The notes beneath the pieces were generated by a model. That model saw only the letters and a list, made by a program, of their open reading frames with translations, had not been told where the DNA came from and searched no databases. A stretch of DNA of 64,000 nt from Symbiodinium natans (taxonomy: Eukaryota; Sar; Dinophyceae; Suessiales; Symbiodiniaceae), in assembly GCA_905221605.1 (NCBI GenBank), contig CAJNDS010002357.1:234001-298000 (forward strand), in the 5' to 3' direction. Position numbers and translations under genes: made by a program. The stretch's first letter is position 1; each line of letters starts with the position of its first letter. This document shows, piece by piece, positions 1-11,517 of this stretch.

Positions 1-265
1 TGGAAGCACGCCAAGTTGCCGCAACTAGCTAGGCCGGTGGGTTCAAGAGAAGGTTTCAAGGTTTAGGTTTGCATCAAGAAGTTCGCTCCGGGGTCAACAT
101 TCTCAAAATCATTGATAAATCGGTGCAAGCCAGCGCAGAGCAGTCCCTGACTGCTTACGCTGGAGCCTTATGCCAGATGCCACAATCTGACCGAGGCTTC
201 AAAGCAGACCCTGAATCCTTATAAACCCTAAACCCTGAAGCTTGAAGTGACCTGAGCTGCGACAA

Positions 266-394
266 ATGGCAACGGGAGACAAGGAGGCCCCTGAAGCGGC
301 CTTTGTGATGTCATCCAGGCTTGGAGCGAAGAAGTCCTCAGCGCGCGGAGGGGAGTTTAGGGAACTTGAAGAGGGTGTACTGCGCATGCCGTGA
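266..394 (+). CDS. possible N-terminal exon, unknown protein
   Basis: A 42-codon frame opens with ATG in a good context (acaaATGG). It starts MATGDKEAPE and ends in TGA at 392-394. Most third positions are G or C, as in the better supported exons of this window. A splice donor may lie inside it (GAG before GGTGTA). No domain is recognised. It could be the first exon of a gene whose other exons I did not find, or chance. Confidence 0.33.
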   Translation: MATGDKEAPEAAFVMSSRLGAKKSSARGGEFRELEEGVLRMP

Positions 395-983
395 AACACG
401 AGTTTTCAAGTGGAGCAGCTCAAAACTCCACGTGTTGGAAGTTGGCTTGCATCGTTCTGCCGAAACCAACACCCTCAACTTACTTTCTTTTCGCAGCAGA
501 TGCTTTCAAGCTTCTGGCGTCGGAAGATGCAGGTGCTTCATGCCAGACTCCTGCAGCGCAGTACACTGTGAGTCATATCCTGCCAGGGTCCTAAACGAGA
601 CTCCGGAGGAACATTCCGTTGTTTAGTCACTTTACGCCTTGCTCCTCAGATTCTGCGCTCTTGCCAATGATAGCTGCACTTAGGCCTTCATGCTGGCACA
701 GGAGAGTGGCAGCTCCCAGGCTTCGTTCAGAGTTACGACGGCGCCCACCTCGGGTGCTCTTCGTGGCAGCCCCCCGCCATGAGGCAGGGGCTTTCTTGCC
801 AGCATCCCCAAAAAGACACCCCCCCAAAACCTTGATGTGAGCGCGACTTCATACGTCGATTGCCAAGAAACCTTCTCAGCTTGCCTTGGATGTGCAGAGG
901 GTCTTCTGTCTATGCTTACTAGCATGGACCTCGTATGACCTCGTGTCCTTTTGCTGAAGCGCTCTCAGGGGGCAAGATGTGGC

Positions 984-1312
984 ATGGCAAACCTCTGCGC
1001 CAGGATGCAGCTCGGCGAGGTGGTCTTGGCTGCGTGGGACGCTTCCGAGAAAGAGGCCCTCCTCAATTTTGGTCCAGCTCCATCCTTGGTGCAACGGGCT
1101 CTAAAGCACAAGATCAAAGGCACCAGGATCAAGTGCTTTTCGAGGCTTCGAGACTCAGAGAGTGCTGGAGCCTGCAGCATCTGAGGCTCGCACTCTTGCG
1201 CTTCTTGCACAACCGGATGGACTTTGACTGCCAGCTGTGGAGCTTCGTAGGCCCGATGCCTGACCAGCGGTTCAGCATGACCTTCGTTCAATTACTTGGG
1301 CTTAATAATTAA
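984..1312 (+). CDS. two overlapping coding-like segments, unknown
   Basis: From 984 a frame reads MANLCARMQLGEVVLAAWD and stays open to 1184. A second frame is coding-like from about 1178 (HLRLALLRFLHNRMDFD) to the stop at 1312. They could be joined by a small intron with a GC donor near 1117 and an acceptor at CTGCAG near 1177. The opposite strand is also open, so strand is not certain. No family recognised. Confidence 0.28.
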
Positions 1313-1504
1313 GCGTCAGCAAAGCAGCTGAAAGTCACGTAGTGGCTATGGCAGTTGCTGTGTCTTTATGAAGCCCTCCGTGAACGGATGCATTCTGCCA
1401 GGATTGGCCCAGCTCCCACATCCCCCTCTGCACACAATACCGAAAACCATGCTCCTTCTGCCTGCATATGCCTGCGTCTAGGCTCCGTGTTCATTTGTGT
1501 CAAT

Positions 1505-1624
1505 CTACGGGGCCCCACATAGGAACCCTCGGCCTGAGAAGAAGGTCAGCAGCCAGAGCAGCGCCAAAAGGACGAGGATCACCACCACCAAGACTGCTGC
1601 CAGGGCCTGCAGCCATTGGGGTCC
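1505..1624 (-). CDS. C-terminal exon with a transmembrane helix
   Basis: The exon follows a CCCCAG acceptor (border at 1625/1624), reads 39 residues and stops at 1507-1505. It holds a strongly hydrophobic stretch (WLQALAAVLVVVILVLLALL), then a short tail (SGRGFLCGAP). This is what a C-terminal membrane anchor looks like. The parent gene lies at higher coordinates and was not found. The same DNA read on the plus strand is Lys/Arg/Ser-rich and less convincing. Confidence 0.5.
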   Translation of the reverse strand, partial: GPQWLQALAAVLVVVILVLLALLWLLTFFSGRGFLCGAP

Positions 1625-2126
1625 CTGGGGTTGAGGAGCTCAGGTTTATGGCTTTCCGTCTGTTTTGGGTGCAGAGGCTAGATTGAGTCGGAGAGGGATG
1701 AGCGTTGCAAATCATGGCTGACGGGGGGCCCGTTGAGGCCTGTGCGTTGGGACGGAACCAGTGACTGATTGAATGGAGAGGATGAATGTCGACTTGAACA
1801 TGACACAAGCTGCTGAAAAACAAACATGCGGCAACTCCCGAGCAGCTGCTTCTTGGAAACAACCCACTCAAGAATTAATCTGCACCTTGCTGGTAGCCTG
1901 AATCATGTCAGAACTTCGTACCCACCCCCCAGTTCACAAGCGTCAGCCTGAACCGCAAGGCTTCTCAACTTGGCAATCTGGCTAGCGGAGTACACCCCAT
2001 CCCGTGTCCAAACAAAAGGCTAACGCTTCGGCCACCACGTGCACACCTAGCGTAGCGTTGACGACCTTAAACCAACCGAAGCAACCTCAGGCACTCTCTC
2101 ATCCAAACCCCCAACAGGATATGGGG

Positions 2127-2232
2127 GCTTCCGAAAATCGGGGTACCCTTGTTGGGGGTCCCTTTGAGGGGATTCTATTTTATTTGGGCCATCAAAGAAG
2201 GTGCCCCTATTTTGGGGGAAGTACCCATACTG
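2127..2232 (+). repeat. family A inverted-repeat-like element
   Basis: About 105 bp. It begins GGGGGCTTCCGAAAAT, has an AAGG/TTTGAGGGGATT core and ends in CCCCTATTTTGGGGGAAGTA. The ends are imperfect inverted copies of each other. Related copies lie at about 11.3, 24.4, 25.8, 27.7, 32.3, 42.9, 46.8 and 63.5 kb. A coding-like exon starts 10 bp after it. Confidence 0.6.
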
Positions 2233-2241
2233 TCGAAGAAG

Positions 2242-2319
2242 GCGGGTGCCTCAGACTCCATCCTCGAGGGCTCGGATCGTGCCCAACAGAGTTGCGCCCG
2301 GGCGCGCCCCCAATGGCAG
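2242..2319 (+). CDS. coding-like internal exon, unknown
   Basis: A 26-codon segment (AGASDSILEGSDRAQQ and onward) lies between an AAG|G acceptor and a CAG|GC donor. Both are splice forms used elsewhere in this window. It is phase 0 at both ends and G/C-rich at third positions. A family A element ends just upstream, so that element would sit at the 3' end of the preceding intron. No function recognised. Confidence 0.38.
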
Positions 2320-2399
2320 GCGCTTGGGGTTGGGAGGTTTGGGGCTGAAGATCCCCTCTGCAAGATTCTTGTTCTTATTATGATGATGATGAAATAACT

Positions 2400-3330
2400 A
2401 CATTTCAGTACTATTCTTGTATAAGTAGTACCATTGTTTTCTTCTTATTATTATTATGATGTTGAAGATGACGATTATTATTGTAATGATAACAACTTGC
2501 AAAATACGGGTGCAAGTGCTGCCTTGTGGACAATCTTCTGGTGGCTGGCTAGGTCAGGGTTTTGAGTGCGTGGCATGAGTTCCCTCTACTCGACCCAATC
2601 TGTAGCAGCAGTGACCACATGCCTAAATGTTCACATTCATTCGAAGCCAAAGTACCCTTTGCATCCTTCCGGTGTGCGGCTGAAAGATCGCGATTAATCT
2701 ACGCTGCTGCCGCAGCATGGTGGCGAGTCCCCGCAGCCTCGTTTTTGGCGCAGAGGACTCTGAGCCAAATCCTACGGAAGTTTGATAGCGCAAGTTTCAC
2801 AGTTGGGGTTTTCATGGTCTTAAACCAATAGAGGCTTGGTTCCGCACACAGTGACTTCCAAACTGTGGCCCATGAAACCCGGTGTAAGGCACCCAAGTCC
2901 TCAGATTCTGGAGGCGGCGTAAAACTTAGAACACTTAAATCCGTTTCTGTCAAGCAGTGGAACAGTTGGCTCCGTCCCTCCGAAACAGACAAAGAAGAAG
3001 AAGGAGGAGGAAGATCGTAACCCAAGGGTTGTAAATATGAGAACCCCGTATAAACTTCGTATACCCTAAATCACATAATCGGCGTCCTTCTTGTGATTCA
3101 CTCACTACTCGGCAGAGGGACCATCCTTGATTTCCTTGCAAGCATCTAAAGTACAATTACAATTACTTGTGGAACACACTGTGCCTTCCGGCATTCTGTC
3201 CAGCCTAAGTTCAAACTTCTGCCGGAGGCACCACGCCCGCTGCGCCATCGACGCAAAAGCCGGAGCCCTGACCTTTGATCTTCCGCTCCTCCCAGGCGAC
3301 TGAGGTTAGGGATTCGCACGTTCAAGGTGA
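2400..3330. other. no clear gene
   Basis: 2,380-2,500 is an AT-rich tract of ATT/ATG triplets. The rest holds short open frames on both strands without consistent codon use or splice borders. The minus strand at 3,300-3,110 is open for about 64 codons and may hide a small exon, but nothing decides it. Confidence 0.4.
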
Positions 3331-3703
3331 TTCAGTGTGATAGACTGTCATAGAGCTGATACGGTTTGCTTCGGGATTTGGAGGGGGTGGAGCGGTGGAT
3401 GGTCAGTTCGAGAAGCAGGGAATGGCCTTCCCAGCTCAGGAGGATTGCTGGTGGGCAGAGAACGCATACCATCTGAGGAGGGGTCGGAGAACAGAGGACT
3501 TGAGATCAGTGTCTTGGTTTCAGGTCGGATTTTGCTGTCAATGCAATCTCCAACAGATTGCAGGAAGTGATGAAGGACGATGCGAACTGAGGGCGAGGTG
3601 GACACATGTGTGGGTTTCCCCCGCACACTCCTCACGGTGCTGAGGTGCTTGCTACATTGTTATTGGGGGTAGCATCTCTGCACCCCAAGCCTAGTACAAA
3701 CGG

Positions 3704-4216
3704 TCAAGACACAAGAGCTTGTCTGTAGACACCAAAGCTGTCTCGGCGCTTAGCTCGGTTTAGCAAGTCGTTGTCACGAACATCAAGCCGTTTCTGCCTA
3801 TAAGCTTGCATGCGCAGAGTAGTCGCGACTGCGGTGACGTCAGCAGCAGGGCTTTCAACAGGGTCCTTCTGATTGACCTCCGGTTTGATTCCAAAGAAGA
3901 AAGAGAAAATGTCGGCATTGCCGAAGGAGGGAATCTCCACCTCACAGTCGGCAGTGTCAAAAGCTGTCTGAAAGACACGGAGCGCGTGCAAAGCAACAGC
4001 AAGAGCGAAGAGAGCAATACGAATTCAGCCCAGTGTTGCTTTGGGCTCATGAGCCTTCTGCTCCGTCTGGATGCGCACAACGGCCCCGCCGCACTTCTCA
4101 GCGACCCGGTTCACGAAGTTGTCTTTGACCTCAATCGAGCTGCCGGACGACACTGGCCCCACTGCCAGAGACACAATTATTTGGTCTTGGCCGTGGAGTT
4201 TTTTACCTGCAACCAT
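3704..4216 (-). CDS. two-exon hypothetical protein gene
   Basis: Exon 1 runs from ATG at 4216 (MVAGKKLHGQ) to about 4055. Exon 2 runs from about 3967 (TAFDTADCEVEIPS) to the stop at 3704. The 87-nt intron would be GC-AG: AAG|GCTCATG to TTTCAG|ACA, phase 0. The product is about 141 residues with mixed hydrophobic and charged segments and no recognised domain, signal peptide or membrane helix. Codon use looks coding in both parts. The start is uncertain because GTTGCAG just after the ATG could instead be an acceptor. The two frames could also be unrelated. Confidence 0.42.
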
Positions 4217-4835
4217 GGTGCCCAGTTACTTACATGTGCTTTTAGTCCTCTATGCACAAGATTGCAGATACAGTAGCGATTGGTCTTGGAGTGTTTGGGA
4301 TGGCCATGATATCGGTAAACTTGGCCGATCTTCGTGCCGTACGGCGTGTCCGTCCGTAGTTTGAAGCTGATGGCACTTTCAACCCAACGGTCTAAGCCAC
4401 AGGTCACAAGTTCGAAGCATCTCAAGTTCAGACCGCAAAGATATAAAATCCGCAGAGCCCTCTGTCCCCTGAATTTCGCAAGTCTGGCAAGACGTCCGAA
4501 AAGTCTGGGCACAGGGCCTGTCGAGACTTGGAAGCGCCCTGCTTCTCAGGGTGGTGGCTGACGACCTCGAGCTCCCAAAACGATGGCCGAGGAGTTTCCA
4601 ACCCAAGACTCAACGGCGGGTGTCCGGAAGTGTTTCAACAAGGCGTTTCAAAAGAAGGTGCGACGATTTGAATTGTAAAACATCAACTACAAAACAAAGA
4701 GGACCATAAAAGGAAGAGAGGTGGAATGAGGGAAAGCAGGGAAAGAAACGAACCTCCGCTAAAGAACCCTTCGCGATGCTTTCGGGAAAAACAACCCTCA
4801 GAGCTGCCCACAGCATAATCTGCAAGTACATGTAG

Positions 4836-5462
4836 ATGTCTGCTGGCAGGGTGTCTGCGGTTCAGGGGTTTTTTCATGGTTTTTCCAACTCCTCAACCGC
4901 GTTCTGCCATCAAAGGCCGCAGCTCCACAAGCCCACAACACAATCCATTGCAAACACTGATCACTCCTGCGAAAGAGCGGCCACCGCTGTGTCTGCTGAC
5001 TTGCGTTCCTTTTCGAGATTTCATTGCAGGTGCCTACGGATGATACCGCGGCTGTATGTTGTTAAGCTTCCTGCCCCAAGCGCTCCTCCTTGCCGAGGGT
5101 CTGTGACTGAAAGTGGCCTCGAGAATCATGCGTTCGCTGTCAGAATCAACCAGGCACAGTTTCTGTGGGTAGACCTTCGGGCCGCAACAGCCTCAAGCTT
5201 TTTGGGCCGCAAGAACCTGAAGCTTGGAAGTCGGGAGCATAAGCAGATTCAAGGAGAAGTTGGAGTGGGGGCTTCGGGGGCTTCGCTTGTGGAAGCCTCC
5301 AAATTTCCCAATGCACGGTGTCGTCTTTGCACGTTAACCCTGAAACCGGACCGTGTCGCACCCATACTCAGGGTTATGCGAGGACCAGCCGGAACCACGA
5401 GAGCTATGGGAACAGGCGCCGACAATGGGCTGCGTCACGTACAGAAGGAGCTTGCTGTGTGA
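4836..5462 (+). CDS. long open frame, doubtful
   Basis: 208 codons open with ATG at 4836. Third-position use is mixed, no domain is seen and other frames are also open, so this may be chance in a GC-moderate stretch. It is recorded because it is the longest non-repetitive single frame here. From 5,460 to 6,370 I see no convincing gene. Confidence 0.2.
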   Translation: MSAGRVSAVQGFFHGFSNSSTAFCHQRPQLHKPTTQSIANTDHSCERAATAVSADLRSFSRFHCRCLRMIPRLYVVKLPAPSAPPCRGSVTESGLENHAFAVRINQAQFLWVDLRAATASSFLGRKNLKLGSREHKQIQGEVGVGASGASLVEASKFPNARCRLCTLTLKPDRVAPILRVMRGPAGTTRAMGTGADNGLRHVQKELAV

Positions 5463-6378
5463 CGCCTCTCGTCCTTTTGAAGTCTTCCTTGCTTCAGGGC
5501 CCGGAAAATCTTGCTCGTAGTCACGTGCCGTTACTGACCTGATCAATCAGGCTTTTGAGCATACTGCGTTGCTTGATCCGATTGGGGCCTCGGGTGAGCG
5601 AGCTGGGCAAGCAGAGGATCCGATGAGTAGATTTGGCCCCGCAGGGTCTAGGGAGTCTAGGGTCTCTCCTTGGATGATCCTAATTCTGATACAGACCGAT
5701 ACCTGACCCAAATGAAGGCGGTTGCACACGAACATACACTTCTTGGGAGCCAGCATTGTAGCTATGCCGCAGGAACCTGCAACGATGGCGATAACTCGAT
5801 CAACAAGGCGTCCACTGTCTCCACACGCAGTCCGCGGTGGCAACCCGAATCGAACTCACCACTTTCACTACATCACCCAAAACCCCGTCGGACGCATTAC
5901 GTCTCTGAGACGAGTTCTCATCTCCCTTCTGAAACCCTGTTGCACCTGGGTTTTGTGGTAGGGCATCGGGTTTGGGCATCCCTTTCTGCCCCCCGTAAGA
6001 GCAACCGGGCACCTACGTGTCATGTGTTTGTATGGAGCGATCGGCGTGTTGTTGCAATTCTCCTGCGGCATGGACGCATGATGAGCTATGTTAACAAACT
6101 AGTACCCCTGATTCAGGGGGTGTAAGGGGTGCCCAGTTCACATCAGTTCACACTGGGCATGACATGGCCACGATCCGAGAGTCTGGGTTCCCAAAGCCCC
6201 AAAGCCCCAAAACCCTACACCCTACAGGACCTACACATACCTACACCGACCTACGTGGACAGGCCTAACACACGAACGGTAACTTCGCCCTGCCGGGATG
6301 GGCTATCCTACCCTTTGACCCCTTAAAAAGGCCCTAAGTAGGGTTGAATATGGGGTTTATAAGGCCTCATACCCCATC

Positions 6379-7335
6379 CTGGTCAATCCCCGGCAGGATC
6401 TTTCTCCGCCCCTGCGCTGCGAAGACGCGGCGAACAGCTTCGGAGTCCACCACGTCACTTGGAGCAGGGGCCACACGAGGCTCGTAAGCAGCCTTCCGTG
6501 AAGCCGAATCCCACATCCCCCTAATTCCGAAGCTGCTCTAAACCCTAAACGCTAAACCCCTGAGAATTCTTCGGGCTCTTCGTTCAAAGACTGTCAAAGT
6601 GACTTGAACTCGCAAGGATCAGAGACGAAGAAGAGAGCTGTCCGCTCGACTTAGGACTGTGTTTTGAAGACTTTGCGACTAGAGACCAGTTGCGCATGTC
6701 GGGCGTATACTAAAACAAGGCTAAGCGAGGGTACGGGCTTAAACAAACAGATAACAACCCTAAACCCTAAACCCGACAAAGCAAACTTCTTGAAGGCCGA
6801 AGGCACATCCAGCAGTGCACAGATGGATCTCCGAGCACAGTCATGGCAAAGCTGCTGCTGGCAAAACCGGCAAATCAGGAAAAATGGACCTGGACAAGCA
6901 GACTACGGGAGACTGGGCGCCGAACTTTTGTGAAAAGAGGGGCCCCGTAGGATGCAAACCCCTGAGGCACCGGCCCGTGCTGCCAATCTCCTGCTGCTTG
7001 CAGGAGCTGCACGCAGTGCCCCCATCAGAAGAGCCACCTCCAAAGCGCTCGAAGCTGTGGCCTTTATCGCACTTGGGCCAGACGGACAGGGAATGGCGGA
7101 CCTCCTCGAATCCCGCGAGGTTCTGACCCACGTTCGGGTTTTGGTGTTGTAGGAAGCACTTCCCACAGAGCGTGTAGTTGCAGCTGTAGCAATGCATGCG
7201 CACCTGCCCTGCAGGTATCGCAACCTGGCAGAAGCGGCACTGTACCGAGGAGGACCAATAGCTTGGCTGAGACCGGACCAAAGGGTGGCCATCCAAGCAC
7301 GTCATCGCCCGCTGGAGGTCGCCCCTGCCAATGTC
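6379..7335 (-). CDS. Cys-rich zinc-binding protein, at least three exons
   Basis: Exon 1 runs to 6975 from a Met at about 7335 (MDIGRGDLQR). It has a first Cys cluster, C-x2-GH then C-x2-C, HC-x2-C-x4-C-x2-C, resembling ZZ/DC1-like treble-clef fingers. A second cluster starts CDKGH and C-x2-C. The intron 6974-6890 is GC-AG, 85 nt (ACGG|GCC to CAG|GTC). Exon 2 restores the second finger with C-x2-C-x4-C-x2-C (CRFCQQQLCHDC) near 6,868-6,835. Exon 3 at 6492-6379 is coding-like (AAYEPRVAPAPSD to KILPGIDQ), with an AAG|GC-type acceptor and a CAG|GA donor. A telomere-like repeat at about 6,755-6,775 lies between exons 2 and 3. Two incomplete fingers completing across a splice is strong support. Assignment of exon 3 to this gene is inferred from strand and spacing. 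Confidence 0.62.
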
Positions 7336-7734
7336 CATGCTGGACCACCGATCCAAGGTTGGGGGCAAAGCTTGGCTAGCCCGGCCTCAGCTGAGGGAAA
7401 CATTTTTGCCCTTTGAGAGAGGAGCTGGCTGTGTTCTTACACCCCCCCCCCCCTTCTCTCCCCCATCGGCTCTGAAAACCCAGGCAAGGCTCTGAAAACC
7501 TCCTTCAGCAAAGCGCTGGCTTGCAGGGCAGGGATGTACGGCTCCAGGGAGGCCCCTGGCACCTTTGAGCGGAGCAACTCTTTCACTCAGAACAGAACAG
7601 AAGTGTGTATAGCAGGCCAGTGAGGAGTCAAGCTTTGGGATGGTGTGGCACTTATTTTTGGTCTTCTAAGGGAGCTCTTAAAAGACACTCTGCACAAGAC
7701 TGCTACAGCGATAATATGTGCTTGTAAAGGCACG

Positions 7735-7822
7735 CCAGCCGCCTGCTGCTTACTGCCCGTCTGGTCAAACCAGCCGATGTCGAAGGTCCCGTCCGAGTGT
7801 TCCATCTCCACCTCTTGGAGGG
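7735..7822 (-). CDS. coding exon upstream of zinc-finger gene
   Basis: The minus strand reads LQEVEMEHSDGTFDIGWFDQ and continues TGSKQQAAG, with consistent G/C third positions. It follows an AAG acceptor and ends at a possible GT or GC donor near 7,735-7,722. It lies 0.4 kb upstream of the Cys-rich gene on the same strand, so it may be an earlier exon of it. No domain recognised. Confidence 0.48.
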
Positions 7823-8239
7823 CTTGTGATCTTCGAAATGCGATAGAAACTAGGATGAATAAAGCCCTGTGAACAATATTCATGAGTATAATCATCTACT
7901 AAACCCCCTACCTATGTAAGATCGGTTGGTAATCCCTTGCTAGATCTTGCTAGGCGGCTGCTGCGCTACTTGCGCGACAGTACTGGCAAGCCATGTTGCA
8001 AGGAAGACACTTTAGCATAAGCACGAGGAGGCATAATAAACAAGTATAACAAAACACACGTATACCTGCATGCAGATGCGCAAGGTGTAGTAGTACTTTT
8101 GCCTTTCGGGGCAAGGGCCTGCTCCTAAACCCTTCAGGGTCCCTAGGGACGTTCCCAGCCCAAATCCCATTAGCCTGCGCCACTACGGGTGCGCTGGCGC
8201 CGCTGGCCCGAAAGAGAACCTCAGAGCTGAAATTGTTTG

Positions 8240-8312
8240 GCAAGGTTCAGGGTTCAGGGTTCAGGGTTTAGGATTCAGGGTTTAGGGTTTAGGGGTTAGG
8301 GTTTAAGGTTCA
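8240..8312 (+). repeat. degenerate telomere-like array
   Basis: Tandem GGGTTCA/GGGTTTA units, variants of the TTTAGGG heptamer. Similar degenerate units continue around 8,455-8,490 in CCCTAAA orientation. Confidence 0.85.
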
Positions 8313-8568
8313 GCATCTCAAGTCCGAGCATTCACTAGTCGGGCAGCTTGTCAAGCGTTAGACAAAAAACACCCACCCAAGAAACCCATAACATTGAGAA
8401 AATACAAAGTTCACTCAATACATTCCCAGTTGGCTTAAAGCTCAAACCCAGCGGACCCAAACCTTGAGACCCTAAACCCTTGAGACCCTAAACACAACCA
8501 GCCAGTCAGTCAGTCAGTGTGATGTCGTGAAAGCAGTGCGTTCATCCACCCTGCATACCCTACACATC

Positions 8569-8900
8569 CTATAGCCCGTTAAAAGTAAACCCTACTGGAG
8601 GCAAGCCCCTTAGCTGCAGGTCAGAAGCCATGCCCGTCAACTGCCGTGGGGCTGCATCCTCGCTAGCCGCAGCAGTTTGCATGCTCAGCAGGGCGTGTGG
8701 GGTGTTTGGGAGCCAAGGCAGCTTTTGAATGCATGGGTCCTTCCCTGCCATTGCAAATGCCATCCCAGCCGCGTTCGGCCCGCTGTCTTCCTTCAGGGAT
8801 GGCCATGGCCAACTCATTCTCCACCACTAACCGAACGCTTGTGCCCTGAACCCCAAGGCCCGAAGCCAAGGCTGGAGGGTTAGACGATAGAATGTTGTTA
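8569..8900 (-). CDS. coding-like region, two frames
   Basis: From about 8,885 to 8,795 one minus frame reads PPALASGLGVQGTSVRLVVE. From about 8,800 to the stop at 8,569 another reads GPNAAGMAFAMAGKDP and on to PPVGFTFNGL. Both have coding-like third positions. A frame change near 8,790 needs an intron or an indel, which I could not place. Function unknown. Confidence 0.38.
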
Positions 8901-9945
8901 TATCTGTTTTGTGTTCTTTCACTGATTTGCTTGCCACCAGGGGTGCCCCCACCCCCAGAGATTCCGACTGCGCATCCCTGGAGTGCCCCACCTCCTGCAG
9001 GGGCCCCCCCCCCCACCCCCCGCCCCCTGGAGAATCAGACAGAGAATCGCATCCCTGAAAGCCCTCCCGGGAAATAAAACCCGGCAGGGAATCTCAAGAG
9101 GGCCAAGTTAGGGTTTAGGGTGCCCATTCGTTTTAGGGTGGGGATGTTCAAAGCAAACAATTGTCGCTTTACATATCTGCATGCATGACGGTTGCGAATA
9201 GCTTGGCAAGCTCAGAATGTGGGGAGTCAGGGTCTAGGACCTAAAGTAAAACTTGGTGCACAGTGACCATCTCATGATAAGGGTACCCTAGGGCAAAAGG
9301 GTACCCCTGGACTACCAAGGGGTAAGATCTCAGCAGAGCTTTTAAACTCTTGGAGCTGTGAGGGGCCCACAAGAATCAAGCCTAGGGTTGACGTCTCCTG
9401 CATCAAGTGTGAAGGGTGCAGGAAGAGTCAGGGCCCATGGCACAAGTGCGATTAAATGATTCATCCGGGAGGGGAGGGGGGGGGGGTTCCCAGCATCCCC
9501 GTCCTCGGAATCCGGGCCCTGGCGCAGTCGAGCAAAATCTATGCCCCGTTGCAAACATGCTCCCGCCCGTTGGCAACAACCAAGGAAATCGCCAAATTCA
9601 ATGTCAAAGTTTGGAAACGTACCTTGACAGTGCCAGGCTTTCGAAGTACTTTCTCCTTGAAAACTTAATAGACTTTATGTTTGAACACCTCGTACACCGG
9701 CTTTATCTTGTACAGTACCACAAAACAACTCTTCAAGTTGCGCTCGTAAAAACAAGGTTCATGTTGAAACTGCCCGTGGGTTCTGCTGGTGCTCTCTTTG
9801 GATGTTCTGCTGGGGCACGCAGTGGCTGTGTAGGCTGAGGCCTCTCCAGAAGATGACATTTGCATTGCACATGATAGGCATGCTTTTTGTAGAAAACATG
9901 GTAGTTCTGAAAGTCCTACTTACGGCACAGACGATTGGTGCCAAT

Positions 9946-10188
9946 TTACACGCCAATCATGGAACGCTCGTGGTGCATGTTGCAGCAATCGTAGCACATA
10001 GCCGAAAGTGTCGCCCATACTTGCTTGGGCGGTTCACAATCCAACTTTATCAAGGCTGCTGTTTCTGGATCCTGACGCGGCCCGCTGTTCTCGCCGTCAT
10101 GTGGCCACTGTGTCTTCCTGTCAACCGAAAGCTGCTGCCACTTGCAATTTACTTGCCCAAGTCGGCATTGTTGTCCGACGAGCTCCAT
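9946..10188 (-). CDS. Cys-containing open frame, unknown
   Basis: 80 codons on the minus strand (MELVGQQCRLGQVNCKWQQL to MCYDCCNMHHERS). The C-x2-C-C and HH cluster near the end could bind metal. Neighbouring minus frames at 9,665-9,956 and 10,149-10,385 are also Cys-rich, so there may be a small multi-exon gene here. The plus strand has a competing 171-codon frame. Confidence 0.3.
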   Translation of the reverse strand: MELVGQQCRLGQVNCKWQQLSVDRKTQWPHDGENSGPRQDPETAALIKLDCEPPKQVWATLSAMCYDCCNMHHERSMIGV

Positions 10189-10893
10189 GACAAAGCCCTG
10201 CTTGATTCTCTTCCCAGCACCGGGCGTTCTAACCCACGGCGGAAATGTGAAACCACGCTGGGCCCAGCGCGCATTCGCACGCGAAATGTTGAGGTTTTTG
10301 GAATGTGCTGTCTGTGACGTCTGAGTCTAGGCGTGGTTGCAACACACATTTTGCATTTCGTTGTGAACTGGTGGTTGCACACCACTCAACTTTTTGTGAT
10401 AATCAGACTGACGGATGTGAGGCAGAGCCGAAGAAACTGCAAACATGGTCCCCAGAACAGGCGCGTGCTGAGTTCCACTTAATTCCTGATTGTTGCTTGG
10501 GATTCCCGAGAACCAGCCACCTGATCAAGGTAAGCTCAGAAGTTCCAGTTCTGGGGATCAGACTGGGGATGTGGAAGATCACTTGCAGGCAGTTTCGCGA
10601 GCTTTTTAGGCAAAAAAGCGGGTTTTTGTGTGACGCGCAAGTCCCGATTGGGCTTGGCACCAAGGCTTTCGATTGATACAAATAGCCACGGCTGACATAT
10701 ACACGCTGGGGTATGCTGGAACGTTCGCAGTCTTTCGGGCACTGAGGGGTTGGGGGTATGTCAGGGGTGGGGTTCAGCATGAGACATGTGGACGCCAAGA
10801 CGCCAATTTGCTGCGACCCTGCACCTTCGCTTTTCGTAGCAGGAGAAGCAAGAACCGCATACAGAGCGGAACCAATCCAAAGCCCCAAGATGG

Positions 10894-10916
10894 GTTTAGG
10901 GTTTAGGGTTTAGGGG
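10894..10916 (+). repeat. telomere-like array
   Basis: Three TTTAGGG units directly before a plus-strand exon. Confidence 0.85.
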
Positions 10917-10980
10917 GTCGAATCTTCTTTGTGAGCAGCAGACAGCGCAGCTCGTGAGTCCCGAATGCCTCGAACTCAAG

Positions 10981-11069
10981 GTTCAAGCTGTTCGCGGAGA
11001 TGACATGCTTGTCGACGCTCAATGCAGAGTTCGACGAGTTCCTTCGTTTGGCGCATGAGTTGTTTAGGA
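10981..11069 (+). CDS. coding exon, unknown
   Basis: Follows an AAG|G acceptor and reads FKLFAEMTCLSTLNAEFDEF then LRLAHEL. Third positions are nearly all G or C. The donor is probably TAG|GA or GAG|GT near 11,069. The product is helical and amphipathic with no recognised family. Confidence 0.45.
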
Positions 11070-11282
11070 GGTCCATAAAACTTCGACCTGAACCTAGAAC
11101 CTTGTAGGCCCAAGACCATGAAAACCTGAAACCCTGCGCGAAAACAACGAAGTCGGAGCTTGTACAGGAAAATAGTTGTACAGACTGGGAGGTGATAGTA
11201 TGTAGTGGTAAGTAGGAGTGGGTGTGGTGAAACAGTAGCAAGTCGTAAGTACCCATCAGCAAAGAGTAGTAGAGCAACAGAT

Positions 11283-11388
11283 GGGCATCTCCAAAAAAAA
11301 TGGGTACCCTTCCATACCCCAAATAGAATAGCATCCCCCTTAAAGGAGCCCCCACAAACGGGTACCCGCATTTTCGTAAACCCCCAAA
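11283..11388 (-). repeat. family A element, reversed
   Basis: Its reverse complement starts GGGGGTTTACGAAAAT and contains GGGTACCC and TTTAAGGGGGATGCTAT. It aligns along its length with the copy at 2,127. It lies just downstream of the minus exon at 11,517-11,437, so probably inside that gene's next intron. Confidence 0.65.
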
Positions 11389-11436
11389 CGATAGCAAGTA
11401 ATAGCAGTAGAGCCGTCGTCGCCGTCGCGCCCTTTC

Positions 11437-11517
11437 CTGGACTGGCCGCTGGTGACGGGCGTTGTTGCGCCGCGCGCGGGCCGATGCTTCAAGCTCAAGC
11501 AGCTTGTCCTCCGAGGG
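11437..11517 (-). CDS. coding exon, basic helical segment
   Basis: 27 codons, phase 0 at both ends, with acceptor CTTGAG|CCC and donor CAG|GA. It reads PSEDKLLELEASARARRNNA and is nearly all G/C at third positions. It is probably helical and Arg-rich. Minus frames at 11,966-11,760 (GEAWVSDGRAWERVLQLRIG) are also coding-like and may be upstream exons of the same gene. Confidence 0.5.
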
